64,000 nt of DNA from Candidatus Tepidiaquacella proteinivora (GCA_013348845.1 CP054675.1:620001-684000); one strand, 5' to 3'; counted from the stretch's first letter, positions 9,920 through 18,107 are shown. Program-made: numbers and translations. Notes: a model not told the origin generated them from the letters alone.

Positions 9920-11149
9920 TTAAATACACACCTTATTAAAAATATCTACTAATTTTTGTGTCAGGTATTTTCTGTTAAATTTATCAATAAAATCTTTTTT
10001 ACCAACAGGTAATTTATTCTGTTCATATAATTCATATAAATGAATTATTTTTTCAGATAAATCATTAATATCGTCAGGGTCAGTAATAAATTCAGCACCG
10101 TAAGCACTCAAAATATCTCTTGCAGCACCGCCAGGGACAGAAGCAAGGATTGGTTTACCTGTACCGATATATTCAAAAAGTTTACCAGTCGAAATCATAA
10201 AACTTTTAGAAGATTTACCAATCATCATCCACAACACATCAGCAGTAAGAAGGTATGCAGTACTTTCAAGATGTTTTAAATAACCAGTTAAAACGATATT
10301 ATCCTTTAATTCGAGATCATTAATTAATTTTATAAATTTTTCCGGAAAGATACCAACAAAAAACATTTCAATTTTATTTTTCAATTCCGGTTTTTTAAGG
10401 AATGCAAGCTGTAAACCTTTTAAAAAGAATTCAGGTGTCATAAGGTTAAAAAAACTACCTGAATAACAAAACCTAAATTTTTTCTTTTCAGAAATTAATT
10501 TATCAGCAATATCTTTCGCATTAATAAAATCATCGGGGTCATACCCCTGTGGGATAACTTCGGAGTCCTTAATATCAATTTCAGGGTATCTATCAAAAAT
10601 TAAATTTTGAATTTTATAATTAATTGTAATAAATGCATTTGCATAATTGAGAATTTTTCTTTCAAGTTTTAAGTGTAATCTTTTATGAAATGGAGTGAAA
10701 TAAAAATTATAGGGACATTCAATCCAGTCATCACGATAATCAAGAACAAGTGGAATGTCATACTTTTTTGACAATTCATACCCGACTAAAAAATCAGTGT
10801 AAGGAGGTGCGGTCGAAAAAATCAAATTTATCTTCTCAGAATTAATAATCTTCTCAGCATATCTGATTGCTTTCTTTTCCCAGAGAATTTTTGTATCGGG
10901 AACTAAAAATATTTGAGATAATTTACTAAAAAAATTCCTTAACTTCTCATTTTTAAACTTAATTTCCTTTCTATCAATACTTCTCTCAACTTCCCCATCT
11001 GTTCTTACAATTTCAATATCTTTTAATTCATTTAACATTTCAAAATCAAAAGCATAATACAATTTAGGCGAAGAAGTAATAACAATTGGTTTCCAGCCAA
11101 AATGATTTAAATATTTGACAAACTTAGTAGTACGTTGAACACCCCCCAT
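9920..11149 (-). CDS. glycosyltransferase family 4-like protein (start codon anomalous)
   Basis: A GT-B glycosyltransferase of 409 residues from the first in-frame ATG, paralogous to the one at 3626-4903. The C-terminal donor-binding half includes FRFCYSGSFFN and GKLFEYIGTGKPILASVPGG. The conserved N-terminal segment KRVIVISYYFPPHG lies in frame upstream of this ATG (11150-11191), so the true start is probably at 11192-11194. The codon there is ATA, not ATG. A TAA stop at 11198-11200 and an ATG three codons before it (11207-11209) are in the same frame. Either ATA initiates, or the gene is damaged at its 5' end and may start late without its first glycine loop. It is convergent with the hybrid kinase. 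Confidence 0.85.
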   Translation of the reverse strand: MGGVQRTTKFVKYLNHFGWKPIVITSSPKLYYAFDFEMLNELKDIEIVRTDGEVERSIDRKEIKFKNEKLRNFFSKLSQIFLVPDTKILWEKKAIRYAEKIINSEKINLIFSTAPPYTDFLVGYELSKKYDIPLVLDYRDDWIECPYNFYFTPFHKRLHLKLERKILNYANAFITINYKIQNLIFDRYPEIDIKDSEVIPQGYDPDDFINAKDIADKLISEKKKFRFCYSGSFFNLMTPEFFLKGLQLAFLKKPELKNKIEMFFVGIFPEKFIKLINDLELKDNIVLTGYLKHLESTAYLLTADVLWMMIGKSSKSFMISTGKLFEYIGTGKPILASVPGGAARDILSAYGAEFITDPDDINDLSEKIIHLYELYEQNKLPVGKKDFIDKFNRKYLTQKLVDIFNKVCI

Positions 11150-11283
11150 ACCGTGTGGAGGGAAATAATACGATATAACAATTACTCGTTTTATCTTTTA
11201 CCTTTTCATCAAATTTACTGATTTTAATTTATTTTGACAAGAATATTTAATCTTTAATAATAAATAAAATACAATAAAAAAAT

Positions 11284-11313
11284 TAAGCCCTCAAGAATTT
11301 ATCTGAGGGCTTA
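11284..11313 (-). terminator. rho-independent terminator of the ARPP-1 gene
   Basis: A perfect 10-bp inverted repeat (TAAGCCCTCA at 11284-11293 and TGAGGGCTTA at 11304-11313) has a 10-base loop. On the minus strand it is followed by a T-rich run. It sits 46 bases past the stop of the leftward gene at 11360. Confidence 0.85.
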
Positions 11314-11359
11314 TTTACAAATACAATTATAAAATCAAAAGAATATATATTTCGTATTA

Positions 11360-12406
11360 TTAATAATAATCAGTAAATCTTCTTCTTTGAAAATTCCTAT
11401 CATAGTAATTAGTATCATCGTCATTTTCATCAGTTAAAAAGACCATATGAGGTACCGAATCATCAACACCCAGAGCAGCACCGACAATTTTTTCACCATG
11501 ATACCTATATGATTTACCCATTCCTATTGAGTCATATATTGCTTCTTTACATTTCTTTGCTTTGTTGATAAAATCTTTTGCATGTTCAATGGTCGGAATA
11601 ATTTTTTCTTCTTTATTTTTTTCTATTTCTTTCGTCTCTTTATTACTCATTCTGTATTTTTGAATTTCTTTCTCCTTTAATGCTTCAATAACATAACTTT
11701 TTAAAATTTTATTATACATTTTCTTAAAAACAATATCCTTAGAAATAAACTCCAAACCCACCGGTTTTCCATTAAAAAATACGAGTATCCCCTTTTGTTC
11801 AGGCACAATGCTGAAATCCTTTAAATAATCATTTAAATCCTTTTCTTTTTTTTCGAAAATTTCTGCCATTGCGGCTGTTGATGATGCTATTCTTAAATAA
11901 TTCAGGTCTCTCTCAACATCATCCCATATCTCACTCTGGCAAGCCTTGTATTGGGAGTTCCTTTTAAGTGAAGCATCTACTTGTTTAATCTTTTCCTTTC
12001 TGGCAGATTCCGGCATTACATTTTCAGACTTAGAAAAAATTTTAGAATCTTTTGAATATGACCATCTCCCTGCTTCAACACAACTAACCGGAATAATAGT
12101 AGTAGTTTCCGGTGCAAGCATAATAGTAGTATTTACAACCCTATTTTGTTTAGCACCAATTAATTCTTCACCATCAACAATAAGAATCGGTTGCTTACCT
12201 TTATTTACCGCCTTTAATTCAGGAACAGAACCACCCTCACCAATTTCAGAAATAACAATAACCCCTAAATCCAACGCTTCCTGCAAACAAATATAATCCG
12301 GACCTGAATCAAGTTTAGACAAAATCGGGAAAAGAAAGATATCCTCACTGACCTGAGGATTATCAAATTCAATTCCCTCAAGATAAAGGTTGACTGTGCT
12401 TTGCAT
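11360..12406 (-). CDS. ARPP-1 / DUF6569 family protein
   Basis: A 348-residue soluble protein. Residues 1-300 resemble the DUF6569 (ARPP-1) family: a start like LYLEGIEFDNPQ, then VDGEELIGAKQNR, NTTIMLAPETTTIIPVSCVE and GRWSY, an arrangement I recognise from that family. The family name comes from its association with ADP-ribosylglycohydrolase and rhodanese-phosphatase genes; its molecular function is not established. The C-terminus is Asp/Tyr/Arg rich (DENDDDTNYYDRNFQRRR) and may be disordered. The start is supported by an AAAGGAG site 8 bases upstream. Its own terminator lies at 11284-11313. It is downstream of, and on the same strand as, the XRE regulator. Confidence 0.7.
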   Translation of the reverse strand: MQSTVNLYLEGIEFDNPQVSEDIFLFPILSKLDSGPDYICLQEALDLGVIVISEIGEGGSVPELKAVNKGKQPILIVDGEELIGAKQNRVVNTTIMLAPETTTIIPVSCVEAGRWSYSKDSKIFSKSENVMPESARKEKIKQVDASLKRNSQYKACQSEIWDDVERDLNYLRIASSTAAMAEIFEKKEKDLNDYLKDFSIVPEQKGILVFFNGKPVGLEFISKDIVFKKMYNKILKSYVIEALKEKEIQKYRMSNKETKEIEKNKEEKIIPTIEHAKDFINKAKKCKEAIYDSIGMGKSYRYHGEKIVGAALGVDDSVPHMVFLTDENDDDTNYYDRNFQRRRFTDYY

Positions 12407-12444
12407 TTTGTGCTCCTTTCATTAATAGTTTAGTTAATAAATTT

Positions 12445-12465
12445 CCTTAGATTCTACATCTAAGG
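12445..12465 (-). promoter_or_regulatory. stem-loop in the leader of the ARPP-1 gene
   Basis: A perfect 8-bp inverted repeat (CCTTAGAT at 12445-12452, ATCTAAGG at 12458-12465) has a 5-base loop between the XRE gene and the ARPP-1 start. It is not followed by a strong T run on the minus strand, so it is a weak terminator at best. It could equally be an operator or a leader structure. Confidence 0.35.
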
Positions 12466-12548
12466 ATAATTTTATAAAAAAAATAATTTGAAATAAATTT
12501 TTCTGATAAAACAATTTTAAACAACAATGATAAGTTTTTAAAATTCAT

Positions 12549-13841
12549 TCAGAAAATTACTCCTATTTTAGTTTTAAATTCATCTAAAGAAGTATTTGCA
12601 ATTGACGCAGCTTTTTCCATAGAAAATATTCCTGTAGCTACCGAATAATTAAGCAATCTATCAAATCTGAAAGGATACTCTTTAGCAATATTATCAGCAG
12701 GTTCATTCAATTGCCAGGTTTTTTCTAAAACCAATTCGCGAAAAGAACGATATCTTCTTTCTGTAATAAGGTTAATGTCAAGAGCATATTTCATAAAATC
12801 TATAATAGAAATACCATATCTCATTTTTATTTCATTGAGTTCACCAACTGCAATTTTTCTACCAACCGGAATCAGATAATCCTTTAAAACCTTCTTTGGA
12901 AGTAAAAAAGAAATTGCAAATTTATCTAAATTTACTTCATTAATTTCCTGATTATTAAATCCAACCAATATAAATGCCAACTCTTTTGCAGCATTGAATC
13001 TTACTTTTTCAGCGGAAAGTCTGCTATTAACCACAATAAAAGGATATCCTTTATATCTACCTGAAATGCTGTTAAAATCAAAAGGTAATTCTAAAGAGAA
13101 AACCTTAATCCCTTTTTCTTCAAGTAAACCTAATAAATTATAAATAGGTTCATATCCAAGTTTCCAAAGCTTCCTTAATATTTCTGATGCATAAACAGGA
13201 TTAAATTTTAATTCATTATATAAATCAAGCATAAGATACTGCCAATTAAATTTTAATTCACGATTTAACAGATTTTCTAAATAGATATAATTTTGCATCT
13301 TTTCCGATATAATAAGTTCAATTGCTAATAATTGCTTATGATTTAGATTAGTTTCATTTCTTAATACTATATCCTTTTTTGCTTCTTTAAATGATTTTTT
13401 AAACCATTTTTTTCTTTTTTCCAGAGAAGAATAAAAATGTAAATTTTTATTAGATATTTCTTCACTTTCTTTAATATCTTCACTATTGTCAAAACTTATG
13501 CAGTAGCGAGCATTACTTTTTAATTCGGAAAGGTGTATAATTGGTCGGCATGCATTAACTAATACTTCTTTTTCAATGGAATCATCCAGACTATCATGTG
13601 TATAAGCAGAACCTGGTTCAAATGGAGTCATTTTAATATCAATAACCTGCATGATTTTTTTTAATACTTCTTCAGAAGGTCTCATAATTCCCTTTTCATA
13701 TTTTGCAATCGCCTGCCTGCTGACTATATAATCAATCATTTTTGAAAGGTCGGCAAGACTCAATCCTGCTTTTATACGTGCTGCTCTTAACATTTCAGGA
13801 AATTTAGGATCTGAAATAATATTTTTAATATTAGATTCCAT
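12549..13841 (-). CDS. XRE-family regulator fused to a degenerate ImmA/IrrE-like domain
   Basis: Of 430 residues, about 16-70 form an XRE helix-turn-helix (ARIKAGLSLADLSK...SRQAIAKYEKG). A long spacer follows, then a region at about 230-330 aligning with ImmA/IrrE metallopeptidases (LGLLEEKGIKVF, FIVVNSRLS, then RFNAAKELAFILVGF and DKFAISFLLP). The zinc motif HExxH is replaced by K286-E287-L-A-F290, and the third ligand also looks lost, so proteolysis is unlikely. In mobile elements ImmA-type proteases cleave the phage or ICE repressor; here both modules are on one chain, with the protease part perhaps kept only as a sensor or dimerisation domain. It is divergent from the capsid cassette, with an inverted-repeat operator at its 5' end. 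Confidence 0.8.
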   Translation of the reverse strand: MESNIKNIISDPKFPEMLRAARIKAGLSLADLSKMIDYIVSRQAIAKYEKGIMRPSEEVLKKIMQVIDIKMTPFEPGSAYTHDSLDDSIEKEVLVNACRPIIHLSELKSNARYCISFDNSEDIKESEEISNKNLHFYSSLEKRKKWFKKSFKEAKKDIVLRNETNLNHKQLLAIELIISEKMQNYIYLENLLNRELKFNWQYLMLDLYNELKFNPVYASEILRKLWKLGYEPIYNLLGLLEEKGIKVFSLELPFDFNSISGRYKGYPFIVVNSRLSAEKVRFNAAKELAFILVGFNNQEINEVNLDKFAISFLLPKKVLKDYLIPVGRKIAVGELNEIKMRYGISIIDFMKYALDINLITERRYRSFRELVLEKTWQLNEPADNIAKEYPFRFDRLLNYSVATGIFSMEKAASIANTSLDEFKTKIGVIF

Positions 13842-13854
13842 ATCTAAAATATTT

Positions 13855-13900
13855 ATATGTTGACAATATAATAATATAAATGATAAATGTCAACATATAA
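13855..13900. promoter_or_regulatory. perfect 12-bp inverted repeat, probable operator of the XRE regulator
   Basis: TATATGTTGACA (13855-13866) and its exact reverse complement TGTCAACATATA (13889-13900) are separated by 22 AT-only bases plus one G. Each arm contains TTGACA, so the two arms could also be -35 elements reading in opposite directions. The repeat starts 14 bases upstream of the XRE start codon, the usual place for autoregulation by such repressors, and lies between that gene and the divergent portal gene. Confidence 0.65.
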
Positions 13901-14065
13901 ATAAAAAAATATTTTAAATATAAAAATATCTGGTATAATTTTATGTATTATCAATGATTTATTTTAGAAATAATTTTTAATTAATCAAAATTTCATATTC
14001 AAATTATTGAAGATTGCAATATATTGATTTTTAATAAAATAACAGACATTGAAAAATCATTATAT

Positions 14066-14096
14066 TTGACATTCCTTAACAATAACCATAATTTTG
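14066..14096 (+). promoter_or_regulatory. predicted promoter of the capsid cassette
   Basis: TTGACA at 14066-14071 is followed after 17 bases by TAATTTTG at 14089-14096. This fits the Bacteroidota-type -7 box TAnnTTTG with a TTG-type -33 box. It lies 34 bases before the portal start codon. The prediction is by eye only. Confidence 0.5.
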
Positions 14097-14129
14097 TATG
14101 GTGATGTATAGAATTAATCAAATATAGTA

Positions 14130-15272
14130 ATGGGAAAATTAAAACAATATCTGAATAAAATAAAAAACCGATACAGAAGCATAGGGATAAACTCAATCAT
14201 AAAATCATATAAGCCTTCCTTCGGAAGTATTAATTTCCCATTTATAAATTCAGAAGGATTTAGCGCTTACAAAAGTTTTGCTTATGCCTGTATCAATGCA
14301 AGAGCGGAAAATATTTGCAAAGCGAAATTCTATTTATATGAAGATATACCCGGCAGACATGATAAGGAAATATTAAAACATCCATTTCTTGACTTAATAA
14401 ATAAACCTAATATAAGAAATCAAACATTCAGGGAATTAATATATAGAATAGCAGTAAGTCTTGATTTATACGGCAATTCATATCTCTTTATACAAAGAGG
14501 AGAAGATAAAAAGCCAAAAGGATTATATTTTTTACCCACAAAAAATGTGAGAATAAAATTAAATAGTAATATGACAGAAATTGATGGTTATATATATAAC
14601 GCAAGTGGCAAAGAGATTAATTATTCAAAAGATGATATAATACATTTTTTAATACCAGACCCTGAGAATAATTTTACCGGTAAAGCAACAATAGAGGGAT
14701 TTAATCTGACACTGGAAATAGATTATCTGCAGAATTTATATCAAAGGAATTTTTATCGCAATGATGCATCACCGGGAATGATAATAGAAGTAGAAAGAGA
14801 AATGATGGAAGCTGAGTTCGAGAGGTTTAAAGAAAAATTCAGAGCATTATATGAAGGAGCGGGAAATACAGGCAGAACCTTGTTTTTAGATAGTGGCGCA
14901 AAAGCAAAACCATTTCAGGCACATCCAAAAGATGTAGAGATATTAAATGCGAGAGTGTGGATAAGAGATGAGATAATGTCTATATTCCGCGTTCCAAAGA
15001 TAATTCTTGGAGTAACTACAGATGTAAATCGTGCTAATGCAATCCAACAATTAAGAACATTTAATGATAATGTTATCCGACCATTTGCCAAATTAACAAT
15101 AGAAAGTAAAATCAATATATTTTTAAAAGAAAATTATCCGGATGAAAATTTAAAACTTATAATGGAATATGATTTTGAAAATGACAGAGAGTTACAATTA
15201 AAAGCATACGAATTATATATGAAATACGGAATTGCAACAATAGAAGAATTAAGGGAGATGGAAGGACTTTAA
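14130..15272 (+). CDS. HK97-family phage portal protein
   Basis: The 380 residues match the HK97 portal fold: AYACINARAENICKAKFYLYE near the N-terminus, LYGNSYLFIQRGE, the YFLPTKNVRIK wing region, an FYRNDASPGMII segment, and RVPKIILGVTTDVNRAN before the C-terminal helices. The portal forms the dodecameric DNA gate of the capsid. The length is near the usual 380-420, with no frameshift. It is the first gene of a rightward cassette and has no Shine-Dalgarno site. The usual upstream neighbour, terminase large subunit, is absent; the regulator gene lies there instead. Confidence 0.93.
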   Translation: MGKLKQYLNKIKNRYRSIGINSIIKSYKPSFGSINFPFINSEGFSAYKSFAYACINARAENICKAKFYLYEDIPGRHDKEILKHPFLDLINKPNIRNQTFRELIYRIAVSLDLYGNSYLFIQRGEDKKPKGLYFLPTKNVRIKLNSNMTEIDGYIYNASGKEINYSKDDIIHFLIPDPENNFTGKATIEGFNLTLEIDYLQNLYQRNFYRNDASPGMIIEVEREMMEAEFERFKEKFRALYEGAGNTGRTLFLDSGAKAKPFQAHPKDVEILNARVWIRDEIMSIFRVPKIILGVTTDVNRANAIQQLRTFNDNVIRPFAKLTIESKINIFLKENYPDENLKLIMEYDFENDRELQLKAYELYMKYGIATIEELREMEGL

Positions 15273-15305
15273 AAAAACTTCAATAATAATAAAAAAATAA
15301 TAATT

Positions 15306-16949
15306 ATGTTCACAAAAGAATGTCAGGAAAATATTTACAGAAAAGAATTTAATGATGAAGAAAGGACAATAGTCCATTACATAACAACAAAATCAGTAGA
15401 TAGATTTATGGATATAGTATATCCGGAAGGAATGGATGACACTGATTACCGAAAAAATCCCATAGTATTATTTGCGCATGATTCGAGAAAATTAACAATT
15501 GGTAAAAATATATGGCTAAAAAGGGATTCAAAAGGGATTTTAGCAAAGACGCAATTCGCAGACACGGAATTAGGGAGGGAATTATACAGGTTAAACCGGG
15601 ATGGTTATTTAAATGCATGGAGTATAGGATTTACAATACCTGAAGGAGGCTCAGAAATTATTGATGGGATAAATCATATAAAGAAATGGATTTTACTTGA
15701 ATATTCTAATGTGCCAATACCAGCAAATCCAGAATGTTTGAATCTGATTTTAAAGGAATTTCAATTACAAAACTTAAAAAAAGAAATAAAAACAAAGGAG
15801 GAAAAAATGGATGAGAAAAAGACAACTGAAGAATCTGGTATGAATGGTTCGATAAGTGATTTAGTTGGAATTATGAAAAGAGAGACGAAATCAGTATTAA
15901 AGGAATTCTTCAGTGAAAAAAATGGTAGTACTTCTCTACCGCCAGAAAATCTTCCAAATACAGCGAATAAAAATTCAGATTCTGATAAAGAATACAGGGA
16001 TTTTATTCGCTCAATCGTTTACAGAAATAACTCAATTATGCCGGAGAAATTCAAGAATTTTTTATCTGAAGGTTCTGGTACAGCAGGAGGATATACAGTG
16101 CCACCGGAATATTATGAAAGAATAATGTCTAAATTATGGGATTCAAGTGTTATAAGGAAAAACGCAACTTTAATAAGCACTGAGAGGAAAGATTTATTAA
16201 TACCGAAGCTCAGTACATTACCGGCATTTTCTTTTGTAAATGAAGGTTCAAAGAAAAGTGTCTCAAATCCAAGTTTTGAACAAATTCAAATGAGCAGACA
16301 TGATGGTGGTTTTATAATTTTAATGTCGAAACAATTAATAGAGGATTCAAAATACGATTTACAGGGTTTTGTAACAGATATGGCAACCAGAGTCATAAGT
16401 AATGCAATAGATTTAGCAGGCTTTAAAGGTATAAGTCCAATAAAAGGGATACTTGATACTTCCGTAAGTACAACTGATGTATTAATCGGTGGTTCCCCCG
16501 ATGAGATAACATACGATAAACTAATAGAAATGATATCAGCAGTGCCAAGTGAAACACTACCTAATTGCAAATGGTATATGCATCGTTCAATGTGGGCACA
16601 AATAAAAAAACTTAAATATTCAGAAAATGGTGAGTATGTTATAACTCCGGATGAGAAAAAATCATTAACACTTGAAGGATTTCCGGTGGTATTAAGTGAT
16701 TATATTTATAGTATATATGAAGGTTCGCCGGGATATCGTTATATTGTATTCGGTGATTTAAGTTATATGTTATTAATGATGAGAGACTCAATAACTTTAA
16801 ATGTATCAGATGCAGCAAGTGTAGAAGTGGGGGGTTCACAAATCAATTTATGGCAACAAGGACTCGTTGGATTAAACTTCGGGATTGCATTTGATATTGG
16901 TTATAGTTATCCGGAAGTAATTGCAACGGGTAGAACCGGTGGGGCATAA
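15306..16949 (+). CDS. HK97-type prohead protease fused to major capsid protein
   Basis: One frame of 547 residues carries two phage functions. Residues 1-155 are an HK97/U35-type protease with catalytic His58 (VLFAHDS) and Ser106 (NAWSIGF). A charged linker follows (about 156-250), then an HK97-fold major capsid protein from about residue 255 (GTAGGYTVPPEYYERIMSKL, LLIPKLSTLPAFSFVNEGS, DLAGFKGISPIKGIL, and a C-terminal GLNFGIAFDIGYSYPEVI). Protease-capsid fusions are known in some phages. An AAAGGAGG site at 15795-15802 stands 4 bases before an internal in-frame ATG (15807), which would also make the capsid part alone. Confidence 0.92.
   Translation: MFTKECQENIYRKEFNDEERTIVHYITTKSVDRFMDIVYPEGMDDTDYRKNPIVLFAHDSRKLTIGKNIWLKRDSKGILAKTQFADTELGRELYRLNRDGYLNAWSIGFTIPEGGSEIIDGINHIKKWILLEYSNVPIPANPECLNLILKEFQLQNLKKEIKTKEEKMDEKKTTEESGMNGSISDLVGIMKRETKSVLKEFFSEKNGSTSLPPENLPNTANKNSDSDKEYRDFIRSIVYRNNSIMPEKFKNFLSEGSGTAGGYTVPPEYYERIMSKLWDSSVIRKNATLISTERKDLLIPKLSTLPAFSFVNEGSKKSVSNPSFEQIQMSRHDGGFIILMSKQLIEDSKYDLQGFVTDMATRVISNAIDLAGFKGISPIKGILDTSVSTTDVLIGGSPDEITYDKLIEMISAVPSETLPNCKWYMHRSMWAQIKKLKYSENGEYVITPDEKKSLTLEGFPVVLSDYIYSIYEGSPGYRYIVFGDLSYMLLMMRDSITLNVSDAASVEVGGSQINLWQQGLVGLNFGIAFDIGYSYPEVIATGRTGGA
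15795..15809 (+). promoter_or_regulatory. internal ribosome-binding site and start codon for separate capsid protein
   Basis: AAAGGAGG at 15795-15802 precedes ATG at 15807-15809, in the same frame as the protease-capsid gene (Met168). It would yield a 380-residue capsid precursor beginning MDEKKTTEESG with a delta-like N-terminal domain. The full-length ORF itself has no comparable site. Confidence 0.6.
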
Positions 16950-16972
16950 AAATAAAAGAAAGGAGGTTTATT

Positions 16973-17137
16973 ATGTTTACTTCACCAAAAACAACAATAT
17001 GGGGTATTTGTATAGCGATAGGAACAGCGCTTGTGAATATAAATTCTTCAGGGGATTTAGGATGGTTACATTGGTTGGGACAGATTTTAATTGCAGTAGG
17101 TTCTCTAATGCTTGGTATATCAGCAAAGGATACATAA
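16973..17137 (+). CDS. 54-residue membrane protein, holin candidate
   Basis: This short gene starts at an ATG preceded by AAAGGAGG (16959-16966) and ends at TAA 17135-17137. The product begins MFTSPKTTIWGICIAIGTAL and has two hydrophobic stretches (about residues 8-22 and 33-49) around a GDLGWLHW turn. Size, hairpin topology and position in a phage cassette that also carries an amidase fit a holin or a small phage membrane protein. There is no family match by eye, so the holin role is inference. It overlaps a longer frame at 16921-17196 that has no start site or protein-like composition. Confidence 0.65.
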   Translation: MFTSPKTTIWGICIAIGTALVNINSSGDLGWLHWLGQILIAVGSLMLGISAKDT

Positions 17138-17148
17138 AAAAACTTTTA

Positions 17149-17245
17149 GCCCGATGGAAGCATATCTTAAAGAACCCAAAAAAGACACACCATTAATAGC
17201 CGCAAATGATACCACCTGTATATCCGTTTATATCTTCCATCGGGC
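17149..17245 (+). other. long-loop inverted repeat with T tract, possible terminator
   Basis: GCCCGATGGAAGCATAT (17149-17165) pairs with ATATCTTCCATCGGGC (17230-17245), 16 of 17 bases allowing one bulge. The loop is about 64 bases and ATTTTT follows. It sits right after the 54-residue gene inside the capsid cassette. It could attenuate transcription, or be the ends of a small structured RNA; the loop holds nothing I recognise. Confidence 0.5.
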
Positions 17246-17274
17246 ATTTTTAAAAAAATTAAAATATTTTAAAA

Positions 17275-17487
17275 ATGATAAAGAAATATAAAATAAAATG
17301 TAATCTCTTCTGGAATCAGCGAAACTATTATGAAGATGATGAACTGGAAATTGAAGATTCGATAGCAAAAAAATATCCACATTTTTTTGAAGAAATAAAT
17401 AAAAAAGTTGATTCTAATAATAAAGATATCAAACCAGAAGGAAACTCAGATAAATTTAAAAAAAAGAAAAAAGCAATTAGAAAATGA
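17275..17487 (+). CDS. small phage-cassette protein, unknown
   Basis: A 70-residue protein: a basic N-terminus (KKYKIKCNLFWNQ), an acidic middle (YYEDDELEIEDSIAKKYP) and a Lys-rich tail. Small proteins of this build, with a short beta-type start and an acidic segment ending near FFEEI, are frequent between capsid and connector genes of phages, where their role is unknown. It overlaps the next gene by 4 bases (ATGA), so translation is probably coupled. The position and coupling support it as a gene. Confidence 0.65.
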   Translation: MIKKYKIKCNLFWNQRNYYEDDELEIEDSIAKKYPHFFEEINKKVDSNNKDIKPEGNSDKFKKKKKAIRK

Positions 17488-18107
17488 TAGAGCTACAGGA
17501 ATTAAAAGAATATTTAAACATATCTGATACGATACACGATCCATTTTTAATGAAATGTATAGAGTTTACTACACAGAAAATGATGGCTTATTGCAGAAGG
17601 GATTTAGTATATGGCGTAAAGTATGATGTAATCAGTGGTAATAATCAAGATATAATAAATTTAAAGGTTTATCCCGTAGATAAAGTAATATATATACATT
17701 ATCGTGATGAATGGACAATGCCACCGGGAGGAGGGCATAATCAATTTAATAAGGATTTATTTAACAATAAACCTGTAGAAGATAACATATATCTCGATGA
17801 AAATACGGGCAGAGTAGTTCTTTTGAAAGGATATACTTTACCGATAGGGACATCAAATGTTGAAATAAAATATTTAGCAGGTTATTCAGTCAATTCTCCA
17901 AATCCCGTATGTGAAACACCATTGGATTTAAAAAGTGTATGCCTGATGTCAGCAACAGAATTTTTTCTAAAAAGTTTTAAAGGAGATGGTAGAATAGGGT
18001 TAAGAGAAAAGACCGAAGGTATAACAGGTTTAAGAAATAATGAATGGATATATAAAGAAGAAGACTATTCAGTAATATTAAACCGATATAAGGAGATAAG
18101 AATATGA
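17484..18107 (+). CDS. phage gp6-like head-tail connector protein
   Basis: The 207 residues begin MIELQELKEYLNISDTIHDP, then FLMKCIEFTTQKMMAYCRRDL, the helical start typical of gp6-type DNA-packaging/head-tail connector proteins. Next are VYPVDKVIYIHYRDEW and VEIKYLAGYS and a C-terminal helix with FFLKSFKGDGRIG. Such proteins form the ring below the portal. The length is close to the family norm. It overlaps the genes on both sides by 4 bases, so the run 17275-18658 is tightly coupled. Confidence 0.85.
   Translation: MIELQELKEYLNISDTIHDPFLMKCIEFTTQKMMAYCRRDLVYGVKYDVISGNNQDIINLKVYPVDKVIYIHYRDEWTMPPGGGHNQFNKDLFNNKPVEDNIYLDENTGRVVLLKGYTLPIGTSNVEIKYLAGYSVNSPNPVCETPLDLKSVCLMSATEFFLKSFKGDGRIGLREKTEGITGLRNNEWIYKEEDYSVILNRYKEIRI

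Noticed and set aside
12549-13841. Toxin-antitoxin module of the HigA/ImmA type
   Set aside because: No small toxin gene is adjacent; the fused layout and operator fit an element regulator better.
16921-17196. 91-codon open frame across the end of the capsid gene
   Set aside because: It has no ribosome site and an unlikely composition, and it covers the better 54-residue gene at 16973, which has AAAGGAGG upstream.
17154-17291. 45-codon frame starting in the long-loop repeat
   Set aside because: No Shine-Dalgarno, overlaps the stem-loop and the next gene's start; no protein-like features.
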